Assembly (NCBI GenBank): GCA_017623605.1
Contig: JAGAOR010000015.1
Span: 62,001 to 126,000 of the forward strand
Source: Clostridia bacterium
GTDB taxonomy: Bacteria; Bacillota; Clostridia; Christensenellales; Borkfalkiaceae
Direction of reading: 5' to 3'
DNA length: 64,000 nt
In this document: positions 32,135-40,688 of the stretch, in pieces
Position numbering within the stretch: the first letter of the stretch is position 1
How the letters are laid out: each line of letters starts with the position of its first letter
Position numbers and translations under genes: made by a program
The notes under the pieces: generated by a model
Database searches by the model: none
Seen by the model: only the letters and a program-made list of their open reading frames with translations
Told to the model about the DNA's origin: nothing

Positions 32135-33039
32135 TTACGGATAAACTCATAGAAAAGATTATCGATTTACAAAACCCGACGTGCGTAGGGCTGGACACGC
32201 TGTTTGATTATTTGCCCGACGATATGAAAGCGGACGTAAATTCGTTTGAGGGCGTAGCCGAGCGCGTGTTCGATTTTAATAAAAAACTGATCGACACCCT
32301 CTGCGATATTATTCCGTCGGTGAAAGTGCAGATCGCTTACTATGAAATGTACGGCGTGGCGGGTATGAAAGCTTACGAGGAAACGCTCAAATACGCGGCG
32401 GAAAAGGATCTCGTCGTGATCGCGGACGCCAAGCGCAACGACATCGGTTCAACGGCGGCGTGCTATGCGAAAACGTTCCTTGGCGAAACGGACGTGAACG
32501 GCTTACAAAAACAGGCGTTCCCCGCTGACTACGTAACGGTGAACGGGTATTTAGGTACGGACGGAATTCAACCGTTCGTAGACGAATGTGAGAGCAAGGA
32601 AAAAGGGATTTTCGTGCTCGTGAAAACGTCCAATCCCTCGGGCGCGGAAATTCAAAATCAGGTTTTAGAAAGCGGCGTGCCTATGTATGAATATATGGGC
32701 GGGCTCGTGGAAAAATGGGGCGAAAGCACGATCGGGAAATACGGCTATTCGGCGGTTGGCGCGGTAGTCGGTGCAACACACCCCACGGAAGCTGCGCGGC
32801 TGAGAAAGGCACTTCCCCATACTTTCTTTTTAATCCCCGGCTACGGCGCGCAGGGCGGGAATGCGGAAATGCTCAAAAGCTGCTTCGGGGCGAACGGGCT
32901 TGGCGGCGTTGTCAACAATTCGCGAGGAATTTTGTGCGCGTATAAAAAGCAAGGCGGTACGTTCTACGAAGCGGCACGCGCGGCAACGATTGCTATGCAA
33001 AAGGATTTATCAAGCGTAATCGGGGTTATGAAAAAATAA
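32131..33039 (+). CDS. pyrF: Orotidine 5'-phosphate decarboxylase (type 2)
   Basis: Last step to UMP. 302 residues, the longer type-2 form. The catalytic segment is DAKRNDIGSTA, preceded by VGLDTLFDYLP and followed by PGYGAQGG and NNSRGI. It overlaps pyrC by 4 bp (ATGA) and pyrK by one base, indicating coupled translation. Confidence 0.96.
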   Translation: MITDKLIEKIIDLQNPTCVGLDTLFDYLPDDMKADVNSFEGVAERVFDFNKKLIDTLCDIIPSVKVQIAYYEMYGVAGMKAYEETLKYAAEKDLVVIADAKRNDIGSTAACYAKTFLGETDVNGLQKQAFPADYVTVNGYLGTDGIQPFVDECESKEKGIFVLVKTSNPSGAEIQNQVLESGVPMYEYMGGLVEKWGESTIGKYGYSAVGAVVGATHPTEAARLRKALPHTFFLIPGYGAQGGNAEMLKSCFGANGLGGVVNNSRGILCAYKKQGGTFYEAARAATIAMQKDLSSVIGVMKK

Positions 33040-33794
33040 TGAAAGATTATATTGCTACGATCGTAAAAAACGAACAAATTGCTGAAAATATCTACGCCGT
33101 TACCTTTGATTTGGGCGAGGAAGCGCGCGTGCGCGCGGGGCAATTCGGGAATATCGCGGTGGGCGGTACGCATTTGTTGCGCCGTCCGATTGCCGTTTGT
33201 AAAACGGAAAAAAAGGAAGTAACCTTTTGTTATCAAATTAAGGGCGAGGGCACGCAAAAACTCAAAACGATGGAGGCAGGTACGAGATTAAACGTGTTGA
33301 TGCCGCTCGGAAACGGGTTTTACGTGGAAGAAAACGAAAAAAAAGTCGCGCTTGTCGGCGGCGGCGTGGGTACGTTTCCGCTTATTTCTGTGCTTCGCGA
33401 ATACGGCGACAAAAAAGAGATTTCGGCGTATATCGGATATAGAAATAAAGGCGCGGTGTGCGGCGTGGAAGAATTTGAAAGGGCGGCAAAATTCGTTGCC
33501 GTAACCGACGACGGTAGCTACGGCGAAAAAATGAACGCCGTGCAAGCGTTTGAAGCAGATTTGAAAGCGGGCAACCGCCCCGACGTGGTGCTTGCTTGCG
33601 GTCCGACACCTATGCTTCGCGCGTTGAAAACGCTCGTTGAAAAGGAAAATTTGAATTGCTACGTATCCTTGGAAGAGCGTATGGGTTGCGGGATTGGTGC
33701 GTGCGTGGTGTGCGTGTGTGAAAAAACGAACGGCGCAAGGGCGCGCGTATGTAAGGACGGACCTGTTTTTAACGTGAACGACGTGTTGCTTTAA
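33039..33794 (+). CDS. pyrK: Dihydroorotate dehydrogenase electron-transfer subunit
   Basis: Iron-sulfur flavoprotein that links class 1B PyrD to NAD+. 251 residues: FAD region LLRRPIAVCK, NAD-binding GGGVGTFPL, and the 2Fe-2S cysteine cluster MGCGIGACVVCVC. Its presence shows that the dehydrogenase in this operon is the NAD-dependent 1B type. Starts at the last base of the pyrF stop codon. Confidence 0.95.
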   Translation: MKDYIATIVKNEQIAENIYAVTFDLGEEARVRAGQFGNIAVGGTHLLRRPIAVCKTEKKEVTFCYQIKGEGTQKLKTMEAGTRLNVLMPLGNGFYVEENEKKVALVGGGVGTFPLISVLREYGDKKEISAYIGYRNKGAVCGVEEFERAAKFVAVTDDGSYGEKMNAVQAFEADLKAGNRPDVVLACGPTPMLRALKTLVEKENLNCYVSLEERMGCGIGACVVCVCEKTNGARARVCKDGPVFNVNDVLL

Positions 33795-33841
33795 CTTTAA
33801 AATTTTTGTTTTTACAGTTGATAGAAAAGGATTGAAGAAAA

Positions 33842-34966
33842 ATGAAATTCGTGTTTGCCTCCGATTCCTTTAAAGGAAGTTTGACTTCGGAGAAAATCAA
33901 TCAAATATTAACGGACATAGCGCAAGCGCATTTTATCGGCTGCGAATGTGTACCGCTTTTAATTGCCGACGGCGGCGAGGGTACGTTAGAAGCGGTGATC
34001 GCGCAAAAGGGCGGTGAAATCGTAGTCGTCGAAGCAGAAAATCCCCTTGGCGAAAAAATAAAATCTCGCTACGGCACGTTTGAGGATACCGCGCTCGTTT
34101 GTATGAGTGAGGCTTCGGGCTTACCATTGCTTCCTACGGAGAAACGTTCGGCGAGAAAAACCTCTACGTTCGGCACGGGCGAGCTAATTCGCCACGCCGT
34201 GGAAAGAGGCTATAAAAAAATTTACGTAACGCTGGGCGGTAGTGCAACGAACGACGGGGGCATGGGCGCGCTGACTGCGCTTGGTTATCGGTTTTTAGAC
34301 GAAAGCGGAAACGTTTTAAAGGGTACGGGTGAAGAGCTTTGTAGGGTGAGAAGTATCGACGGGGAGAGTGCGATTGATTTTTCGGACGTTCGGGTAACCT
34401 TGCTTTGCGACGTATCAAATCCCTTACTCGGCGAGCGGGGCGCAACGTATACCTACGGCAGACAAAAGGGCGCTACGGATAGCGATCTTGCTTTCTTGGA
34501 AGCGGGTATGGACAATTTTGCGCGCGTTGCGGAAAGCTTCACGGGTAAATCGTTGAACGTTGCGGGCGGCGGCGCGGCGGGCGGTATTGGCGGTTCGCTA
34601 CACGCATTTTTGAACGCCGAGATTCGTTCAGGTATTGAAACGGTGCTCGATCTTTGCGATTTTGACGGCGCAGTGAGCGGCGCGGATCTCGTGATCACGG
34701 GCGAAGGGCGCGTAGATTTTCAGTCTGCAAACGGAAAGGTGATCGACGGTATTTTGAAGCGGGCGATCGGAAAGGATGTACCCGTAGTGGCGATTGCAGG
34801 TAGTCTTGGCGACGGCGCGGAAAAGCTTTACGAAAAAGGGCTTACGGCGGCGTTTGCGATCGTGAACAAGCCTATGAGCTTGGAAGAGGCGATTGAAAAT
34901 GCGGAAGAATTATATAAAAACACGGCGGAAAATGTCTTCCGTTTGATAAAAAGCGTAAGGAAATAA
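33842..34966 (+). CDS. Glycerate kinase (GarK/GlxK family)
   Basis: 374 residues. Phosphorylates D-glycerate. Family signatures: FASDSFKGSLTS at the N-terminus, IADGGEGTLEA, GSATNDGGMGAL and a VITGEGRVDFQSANGKV segment. It is inserted between pyrK and pyrD with 47 bp before and 4 bp after, so it is almost certainly cotranscribed with the pyr genes. No direct pathway link to UMP synthesis is known. No RBS stronger than AAAGGATTGAAG is seen. Confidence 0.92.
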   Translation: MKFVFASDSFKGSLTSEKINQILTDIAQAHFIGCECVPLLIADGGEGTLEAVIAQKGGEIVVVEAENPLGEKIKSRYGTFEDTALVCMSEASGLPLLPTEKRSARKTSTFGTGELIRHAVERGYKKIYVTLGGSATNDGGMGALTALGYRFLDESGNVLKGTGEELCRVRSIDGESAIDFSDVRVTLLCDVSNPLLGERGATYTYGRQKGATDSDLAFLEAGMDNFARVAESFTGKSLNVAGGGAAGGIGGSLHAFLNAEIRSGIETVLDLCDFDGAVSGADLVITGEGRVDFQSANGKVIDGILKRAIGKDVPVVAIAGSLGDGAEKLYEKGLTAAFAIVNKPMSLEEAIENAEELYKNTAENVFRLIKSVRK

Positions 34967-34970
34967 AATT

Positions 34971-35888
34971 ATGGCGAATTTATCGGTGAATATTTGCGGG
35001 GTGGATTTGAAAAATCCCGTGATTGCGGCAAGCGGTACGTTCGGGTTCGGGCGTGAATTTAACGAATTGTACGATATAGGACAGCTTGGCGGGATTTCCA
35101 CCAAGGGCTTGACGATGGAGCTTCGCGCAGGTAATCCTGTGCCGCGTATTGCGGAAAGCCGCGGGGTGATCTTAAACGCGGTGGGCTTGCAAAACCCCGG
35201 CGTGGAGCATTTTATAAAGTGCGATCTCGATTGGCTCAAATCTACGGGTACGTGCGTGATTGCGAACGTGGCGGGCAAAACGCTCGACGATTATTTTGCA
35301 ATCTGCGAGCGGCTCGACGGGAAAGTGGATATGATCGAGCTGAACATTTCCTGTCCCAACGTAAAAAGCGGAGGTATGGCGTTTGGTATTAAGCCGCAAT
35401 CGGTGGAGGAAGTAACGCGGGTTTCCAAAAGCGCGCTGAAAAAAACGCCTTTGATCGTCAAGCTTTCCCCGAACGTGGAAAGTATTGCAGCCAACGCCAA
35501 AGCGGCGGAAAACGGCGGCGCAGACTGCGTTTCCTTGATTAACACGCTTACGGGTATGGCGATTGATATTGAAAGGAGAAAGCCGATTATTGCCAACAAC
35601 ACGGGCGGTGTGTCGGGGGCGGGCGTAAAGCCCATTGCCGTGCGTATGGTCTACGAAGCTTGTCAAGCGGTAAAAATCCCCGTAATCGGTATGGGCGGTA
35701 TTACCTGTGCCGAGGACGCGATTGAATTTTTAATGGCAGGGGCAGTCGCCGTGCAGGTGGGAACGGCAAATTTCACCGATCCTTTTGCGATGCCTAAAAT
35801 CATCAAGGGCTTGAACGATTGGTGCGATAAGCACGGTATCAAAAACGTGCGTGAGCTTACGGGCACGTTGCAATTAAACGAACGGTAA
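34971..35888 (+). CDS. pyrD: Dihydroorotate dehydrogenase, class 1B catalytic subunit
   Basis: FMN-dependent oxidation of dihydroorotate to orotate, paired with PyrK. 305 residues: AASGTFGFGREF, the active-site region ELNISCPNVKSGG with the class 1B catalytic Cys, a PLIVKLSPN strand, SLINTLTGMAIDI, and the phosphate-binding GMGGITCAEDA. Only 4 bp after the glycerate kinase. Confidence 0.96.
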   Translation: MANLSVNICGVDLKNPVIAASGTFGFGREFNELYDIGQLGGISTKGLTMELRAGNPVPRIAESRGVILNAVGLQNPGVEHFIKCDLDWLKSTGTCVIANVAGKTLDDYFAICERLDGKVDMIELNISCPNVKSGGMAFGIKPQSVEEVTRVSKSALKKTPLIVKLSPNVESIAANAKAAENGGADCVSLINTLTGMAIDIERRKPIIANNTGGVSGAGVKPIAVRMVYEACQAVKIPVIGMGGITCAEDAIEFLMAGAVAVQVGTANFTDPFAMPKIIKGLNDWCDKHGIKNVRELTGTLQLNER

Positions 35889-35909
35889 AAAGCAATTAGG
35901 AGAAAAATT

Positions 35910-36575
35910 ATGGAATATACCTACAAGCAAGAATTTATCAGATTTATGGTTTCGAACGGGGTGCTCAAATTTGGCGAATTTACCCTCAAAAGCGGCAGAA
36001 AAGCCCCGTATTTTATCAATACGGGGAATTATAAAACGGGCAAACAGCTCGCCAAGCTCGGCAGATATTACGCGGCTTGTATTCGCGAAAACAATTTGGA
36101 AGCGGATACGCTCGTCGGTCCTGCGTATAAGGGAATCCCGCTTTCCGTAGCAACCGCCGTGGCTATGTATCACGACTACGAAAAGGAAATCAATTATTGC
36201 TTTGATAGAAAAGAAGCGAAGGATCACGGCGAGGGCGGGCTTTTCGTCGGTAAGCAATTAGAGGACGGCGAAAAGGTGATCATCATTGAGGACGTAATGA
36301 CGTCGGGAAAGGCTCTGCGTGAGATTTTACCGAAAATTCAGGCGGCGGCAAACGTTCAGATCGTGGGTATGATTATTTCCGTTGATCGCAGAGAAAAGGC
36401 GCTCGATAGCGAGCTTTCCGCCGTTGCCGAAGCTAAAAAACAATTCGGCGTGGACGTGTATTCCGTTGTTACGATGGACGACATTATCGCGGCGATTGAG
36501 GACGGCGTAATCGACGGAAAGGAACACCTTTCCGCAATGTATAAATATCGCAACACCTACGGCGCGAGTCTGTAA
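35910..36575 (+). CDS. pyrE: Orotate phosphoribosyltransferase
   Basis: Orotate plus PRPP to OMP. 221 residues; the PRPP-binding motif is VIIIEDVMTSGKAL, and the N-terminal FTLKSGRKAPYFINTG is typical of the family. AGGAG upstream; last gene of the pyr operon. No clear terminator follows. The stretch 36576-36737 holds only a weak small antisense ORF. Confidence 0.96.
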   Translation: MEYTYKQEFIRFMVSNGVLKFGEFTLKSGRKAPYFINTGNYKTGKQLAKLGRYYAACIRENNLEADTLVGPAYKGIPLSVATAVAMYHDYEKEINYCFDRKEAKDHGEGGLFVGKQLEDGEKVIIIEDVMTSGKALREILPKIQAAANVQIVGMIISVDRREKALDSELSAVAEAKKQFGVDVYSVVTMDDIIAAIEDGVIDGKEHLSAMYKYRNTYGASL

Positions 36576-36706
36576 ATCCTCTTTTCGCCCCAAACGGGTG
36601 CGGCGGGACGGTTTCTGTACATTTGCAATTCCCGCGTTTCCAAAACGAGAATTGCGATCGCGCAAACGAAGCAAAGTGCAACGACGGTTAAAAAAATACG
36701 TTTCAT
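36557..36706 (-). CDS. Possible 49-residue single-pass membrane protein
   Basis: The frame starts with [13 protein letters not shown], a hydrophobic helix of about 20 residues, and ends with a basic tail (EKRIYRLAP). It would overlap the 3' end of pyrE by 19 bp. No Shine-Dalgarno sequence or convincing promoter is present, so it may be spurious. Confidence 0.25.
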   Translation of the reverse strand: MKRIFLTVVALCFVCAIAILVLETRELQMYRNRPAAPVWGEKRIYRLAP

Positions 36707-36737
36707 AAAAAGAGTATGCGTTAAAATGGGAGGAATT

Positions 36738-37781
36738 ATGAAAAATATTATTCTTACGGGCGATCGCCCTACGGGGAAATTGCATATTGGGCATTACGTA
36801 GGCTCGCTTAAACGCCGCGTAGAGCTGCAAAACAGCGGGAAGTTTGACGAGATTTACGTGATGATCGCGGACGCGCAAGCACTTACCGATAATTTCGACA
36901 ATCCCGAAAAAGTGCGCGCAAATATCACGGAGGTTGCGCTCGATTATCTCGCTTGCGGACTTGATCCCCAAAAATCGACGATTTTCGTGCAGTCGCATAT
37001 CGAACAGCTCACCGAGCTTACCTTTTATTATATGAACCTCGTAACCCTTTCGCGGTTGGAGCGTAATCCTACCGTGAAAGCGGAGATCAAGCAGAAAAAT
37101 TTTGAACATTCTCTGCCTATGGGCTTTTTGACCTATCCCGTGTCGCAGACGGCGGACATCACTGCGTTCAAGGCGACGATCGTGCCCGTGGGTGAGGATC
37201 AGTTGCCTATGCTCGAACAGGCGCGTGAGATCGTGCGGAGCTTTAACGGACTCTACGGCGAAACGCTCGTTGAACCCAAAGCCGCGCTTCCCGATAATAA
37301 ATCGTGCTTGCGCTTGCCAGGTACGGACGGTATGGCGAAAATGAGTAAATCGCTCGGGAATTGTATTTATCTTTCCGACAGCGCAGATGAGATTAAGCGC
37401 AAGGTGATGGGTATGTATACCGATCCCAACCATATTAAGGTAACCGATCCCGGGGACACCAAGAACAATCCTACGTTTATTTATTTGGACGCGTTTTCCA
37501 CGGAGGAGCATTTTAAAAACTATTTGCCCGAATACGCTTGTTTAGACGAGCTGAAAGCTCATTACGAGCGCGGGGGGTTGGGGGATATGAAAGTCAAAAA
37601 ATTCCTAAACGCCGTAATGCAGGAAACGTTAGAGCCGATTAGAATGCGCAGAGAGGAGCTGGCAAAGGATCTGCCCGCAATTTGGGCAATGCTTAAAGCG
37701 GGAAGCGAAAAGGCGCGCGGCGTTGCCGCAAGTACGCTTGCAGAAGTCAAACGGGCAATGAAAATCAATTATTTTGAATAA
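36738..37781 (+). CDS. trpS: Tryptophan-tRNA ligase
   Basis: Class I synthetase, 347 residues. HIGH-type motif [14 protein letters not shown] and KMSKS motif in AKMSKSLGN. The start at 36738 is preferred to the ATG at 36726 because the latter overlaps the GGGAGG ribosome binding site. No T-box leader is seen. Followed by a bidirectional terminator shared with the HU gene. Confidence 0.96.
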   Translation: MKNIILTGDRPTGKLHIGHYVGSLKRRVELQNSGKFDEIYVMIADAQALTDNFDNPEKVRANITEVALDYLACGLDPQKSTIFVQSHIEQLTELTFYYMNLVTLSRLERNPTVKAEIKQKNFEHSLPMGFLTYPVSQTADITAFKATIVPVGEDQLPMLEQAREIVRSFNGLYGETLVEPKAALPDNKSCLRLPGTDGMAKMSKSLGNCIYLSDSADEIKRKVMGMYTDPNHIKVTDPGDTKNNPTFIYLDAFSTEEHFKNYLPEYACLDELKAHYERGGLGDMKVKKFLNAVMQETLEPIRMRREELAKDLPAIWAMLKAGSEKARGVAASTLAEVKRAMKINYFE

Positions 37782-37786
37782 AGAAA

Positions 37787-37810
37787 AAACCGACGCGATT
37801 GCGTCGGTTT
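37787..37810. terminator. Bidirectional terminator between trpS and hup
   Basis: 10-bp stem AAACCGACGC/GCGTCGGTTT, GATT loop; TTTCTCTTT on plus and TTTTTTC on minus. Confidence 0.85.
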
Positions 37811-37825
37811 CTCTTTGTTGGTTGT

Positions 37826-38101
37826 TTAGTTGTTGATTTCTTCTTTATAAGCTTTACCGAATTTCATAACGGGTTTCTTGCAAGCCGCGATTTCTACTTT
37901 CGCGCCCGTTTGAGGGTTGATACCCGTTTTCGCCGCTACGTTTTTCACTTCAAACGTACCGAAGCCAACGAGCTGTACCTTTTCGCCTGCTTTCAATGCT
38001 TCCGTTACGCTCGCTACGAATGCTTCGTATGCGATCGCTGCGTCTTTGTTCGTAAAACCTGCTTTTTCTGCCATTGCTTTGATCAATTCGCCTTTGTTCA
38101 T
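37826..38101 (-). CDS. hup: HU-family DNA-binding protein
   Basis: 91-residue nucleoid protein. Signature GFGTFEVKNVAAKTGINPQTG is the HU arm/DNA-binding loop, with MNKGELIKAMAEKAG at the start. Length typical. It has its own consensus promoter. An AAAGGGG site precedes the ATG. Confidence 0.96.
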   Translation of the reverse strand: MNKGELIKAMAEKAGFTNKDAAIAYEAFVASVTEALKAGEKVQLVGFGTFEVKNVAAKTGINPQTGAKVEIAACKKPVMKFGKAYKEEINN

Positions 38102-38161
38102 AAGAGTAATCCCCTTTTAATTAAAATTCTTAAAAATCTCGGCTGATTTTCAAGTAATTTT

Positions 38162-38190
38162 ATTATAGCGTATTATCGGGCTTTTGTCAA
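38162..38190 (-). promoter_or_regulatory. Promoter of the HU gene
   Basis: On the minus strand: TTGACA, 17-bp spacer, TATAAT, with an AT-rich leader of about 55 nt. Confidence 0.85.
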
Positions 38191-38321
38191 GTGTAGAAAG
38201 TAAAAAACTTACGAAAAACCTTGAAAAATAAGAGATTTTTTCAATTTTTATTAAATTTTATCACTTTTCGGGCTTTTTCGCACGACAAAAAGCGACAAAA
38301 ATTTAAAATATTTGCACAAAA

Positions 38322-38600
38322 TTAAATTTCGTTTGTGAAAAATCCTAAACCGAGCACCTGTGAAACGCCCGTCATAACCGCAAAGGAATCGGGATCAATC
38401 GCTTTGATTACCTTGCGGAGCGTGGCGACCTGTCTTCGTGAAATTACACAAAGGAGCATAGGGCGGGGCTCTTTCGTATACATACCCGTCGCGGTGAGCA
38501 CCGCGAATTTTTTCTTCACGAAAAAGAACGCGAGCACGACGAGCGGTAAATTTAGCGCGAATAAGATCCAGCTTTGTTGAATTGCTCTTCCATTGTGCGT
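38322..38600 (-). pseudogene. Decayed YitT-family membrane protein remnant
   Basis: The open frame reads from directly after the rplI stop to 38322. It joins a piece of the YitT transmembrane part (FALNLPLVVLAFFF, KKFAVLT) straight to its cytoplasmic DUF2179 domain (RPMLLCVISRRQ, IDPDSFAVMTGV, VLGLGF). The N-terminus and roughly 100 middle residues expected of the family (~280 residues) are missing. An ATG at 38537 would give 71 residues but has no good RBS. The frame is the same as rplI, separated only by the rplI stop codon. Confidence 0.75.
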
Positions 38601-39038
38601 TTAGCCCTCGACCACGACCGTTATTTTTGCACTAACGTTTTCCATGAAACGGATTTCCGCTTGGAAAGAGCCAACGGTTTTTACGGGGTCCATTTTAATT
38701 TTCTTTTTATCAATATCAAATCCGATCGTGGAAAGTGCGGCGGCAACGTGCGCAGCCGTTACGCTTCCAAACGTTTTTCCGTTTTCGCCCGTTTTTATTT
38801 TGACGGTTACGCTCTTGCCGTTGATTTCCTCGGCAAGTGCTTTCGTCGCTTTTACCTCTTCCGCTTTATGGAACTGCGCGGCGGCTTTTTTCTGTTCTGC
38901 TTCGTGAACGTTCGCCGTGTTCGCTACGCTTGCAAGTCCCTTTTTTAAAAGGAAATTTCTGCCGAAGCCGTCGGCAACTTCCACGACTTCGCCTTTTTTA
39001 CCCGTACCTTTTACGTCTGCTTTTAATAATACTTTCAT
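38601..39038 (-). CDS. rplI: 50S ribosomal protein L9
   Basis: 145 residues: N-terminal RNA-binding domain [31 protein letters not shown] (split here by reading), long central helix ([19 protein letters not shown]) and C-terminal domain ending AKITVVVEG. The start at 39038 follows AAAGGAG; the upstream in-frame extension crosses the promoter. dnaB/dnaC, frequent neighbours, are absent. Confidence 0.95.
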   Translation of the reverse strand: MKVLLKADVKGTGKKGEVVEVADGFGRNFLLKKGLASVANTANVHEAEQKKAAAQFHKAEEVKATKALAEEINGKSVTVKIKTGENGKTFGSVTAAHVAAALSTIGFDIDKKKIKMDPVKTVGSFQAEIRFMENVSAKITVVVEG

Positions 39039-39081
39039 ATTTTTCTCCTTTCTCCTTTTCTTCTTTTTTCCTTTCCTTATT

Positions 39082-39110
39082 ATTTTACAGGAAATTTTTG
39101 CAAATGTCAA
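39082..39110 (-). promoter_or_regulatory. Promoter of rplI
   Basis: On the minus strand: TTGACA, 17-bp spacer, TAAAAT, ~44 bp before the rplI start. Confidence 0.8.
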
Positions 39111-39165
39111 TAATCTTTCACTACTTTGCGCATACTGCTATTACCGAAAAAGGAGGTTTTTTGCT

Positions 39166-39336
39166 ATGATGAACGAAAAAAGTCAAGAAGTGAACACGAG
39201 CATTGGTTGCGGCGTAACGGAATGTAAATACAACCGTTCGGGCGATTATTGTACGCTTCGTAAAATTCACGTAGGCAACACCTGCTCGTGCGATGCGGAA
39301 AGCTGCACGTGCTGTGATAGCTACGAAAAGAAATAA
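39166..39336 (+). CDS. DUF1540 domain small cysteine-rich protein
   Basis: 56 residues, eight cysteines. The pattern GCGVTECKYNRSGDYC followed by IHVG and a C-terminal Cys cluster (CSCDAESCTCC) matches DUF1540, a small presumed metal-binding domain common in Clostridia. Function unknown. AGGAGG lies nine bases before the ATG at 39166; a second ATG follows directly at 39169. It is divergent from rplI and ends in a terminator. Confidence 0.82.
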   Translation: MMNEKSQEVNTSIGCGVTECKYNRSGDYCTLRKIHVGNTCSCDAESCTCCDSYEKK

Positions 39337-39370
39337 CCGTAAAATAAAAATCGGTTGCTTTTTGTGTGAA

Positions 39371-39404
39371 AACCGCCTGTTTCGTTGGAAACGGACGGTT
39401 TTTT
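39371..39404 (+). terminator. Terminator of the DUF1540 gene
   Basis: 13-bp stem with one mismatch (AACCGCCTGTTTC/GAAACGGACGGTT), GTTG loop, then four further T. Confidence 0.8.
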
Positions 39405-39462
39405 CGCGCGTTTTGTGAAAACAGAACACTCAAAAAAAAATTATCGAAAAAATAAAATCCGT

Positions 39463-39491
39463 TTGCTTTTTAAAAAAAAGGGGTGTATAAT
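39463..39491 (+). promoter_or_regulatory. Promoter of the PTS IIC-like gene
   Basis: TTGCTT, 17-bp spacer, TATAAT, 33 bp before the ATG at 39525. Confidence 0.8.
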
Positions 39492-39524
39492 AAAATAAAT
39501 ATCGTATTTACGGAGGTAAAAACT

Positions 39525-40649
39525 ATGGAAGAAACGGCGCAAGAAAAAAAGCCGACGGTTTTGGAAAAGAGTAAGGCGTATTTAAAAGCACTTCCCAAGC
39601 GTTATTTTATCACGGCGTTTTCGGGTATGGCGCAGGGTTTGTTCGTAACCTTGATCGCAGGCACGATTTTATCGCAGATCGCGGGTTGGATTGGCAATAA
39701 TTATATCGGGAACACACTCAAATATATCGCGAATATCGCAAAATCCTTAATGGGCGCGGGAATTGGCGTGGGGATCGCGCACGCGCTTGGAAAAAATAAA
39801 CTCCTCGTCTTTTCAGCGGCGGTGGCGGGTATGGTCGGCGCGTTTGCCGATAAACTTATGATCGGTTCTGCTCCGCTCGTATCGCTCGCGCTCGGCGCGC
39901 CTGGAAATCCGATCGGGGCGTATGTCGTTACGATGCTCGTCGTGGAGGTGGTGGGTTTATACGCGGGAAAAACCAAACTCGACATTCTGCTCGTACCCCT
40001 CGGCGCGCTCGTGTTCTCTTTCTTGGGCGTGTTCGTGGCGTATCCGTTTATTTTGCTTATCAATTTGCTCGGAAACGCGATCGCGATTGCAACCAACGCT
40101 GCGCCTTTGATTATGGGTATTGTGATTGCGGTGATTATGGGCGTTTTACTTACAATGCCGACTTCCTCTGCTGCGATTTGGGTTGCAGTATCTGCGCAGG
40201 TTTCCGCGGGGAACGAAGCGGCAATGCTTCTTGCAGGCGGCGCGGCAACCGTCGGTTGCGCTTGTCATATGGTCGGCTTTGCCGTGGCAAGTTTTAGAGA
40301 AAACGGCGTGAGCGGGCTTATCTCGCAAGGGATTGGAACGAGTATGCTCCAAATTCCGAACATTATGAAAAAGCCTGTGATTATGCTTCCTATGATTATA
40401 TCGTCTGCTATTTTAGGTCCGCTTTCCACCTGCGTGTTTATGCTCAAATGCGGGGCAAGCGGCGGCGGTATGGGTACGAGCGGGCTCGTCGGCGTGTTTG
40501 ATTTGTTCAATTATACGAGTGGCGCGCTTGGGATCGTGGGGATCTTCTTGCTTATGATCGTACTTCCTGCGGTGCTTAATTTCTTCATTTCTGAATTTAT
40601 GAGAAAGAAAGGTTGGATAAAAGAAGGGGATATGAAGCTTCCTGAATAA
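39525..40649 (+). CDS. PTS-EIIC-type membrane permease (PTS_EIIC_2-like)
   Basis: 374 residues with ~9 hydrophobic segments. Resembles the stand-alone PTS_EIIC_2 group: FITAFSGMAQGLFVTLIAG, GAGIGVGIAHALGKNKL, TMPTSSAAI, HMVGFAVASFRENG and GTSGLVGVFDLF. These proteins lack EIIA/EIIB domains and their substrate is unknown; no EIIA/B gene is nearby. ACGGAGG precedes the ATG. The short N-terminal tail (~25 residues) is cytoplasmic and charged. Monocistronic. Confidence 0.8.
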   Translation: MEETAQEKKPTVLEKSKAYLKALPKRYFITAFSGMAQGLFVTLIAGTILSQIAGWIGNNYIGNTLKYIANIAKSLMGAGIGVGIAHALGKNKLLVFSAAVAGMVGAFADKLMIGSAPLVSLALGAPGNPIGAYVVTMLVVEVVGLYAGKTKLDILLVPLGALVFSFLGVFVAYPFILLINLLGNAIAIATNAAPLIMGIVIAVIMGVLLTMPTSSAAIWVAVSAQVSAGNEAAMLLAGGAATVGCACHMVGFAVASFRENGVSGLISQGIGTSMLQIPNIMKKPVIMLPMIISSAILGPLSTCVFMLKCGASGGGMGTSGLVGVFDLFNYTSGALGIVGIFLLMIVLPAVLNFFISEFMRKKGWIKEGDMKLPE

Positions 40650-40688
40650 TAAAAATCGCGACTATTCAATAGTCGCGATTTTTATTAT
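40646..40688. terminator. 21-bp bidirectional terminator overlapping both stop codons
   Basis: Perfect inverted repeat of 21 bp around a single C (center 40667; core ATCGCGACTATT). It contains the stop codon of the PTS-like gene on one arm and that of the DUF1846 gene on the other. The 5' AT-rich part of each arm provides the T-tract for the opposite direction. Confidence 0.85.

Noticed and set aside
36576..36737. T-box riboswitch before trpS
   Set aside because: The gap is short, lacks the conserved T-box sequence and has no terminator/antiterminator pair.
36327..37511. A 394-codon minus-strand open frame
   Set aside because: Antisense to pyrE and trpS. The translation is His/Arg-rich without family features, typical of a shadow frame.
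38200..38321. AT-rich stretch as a replication origin
   Set aside because: No clustered DnaA boxes and no dnaA/dnaN neighbours; it appears to be ordinary AT-rich spacer between hup and the YitT remnant.
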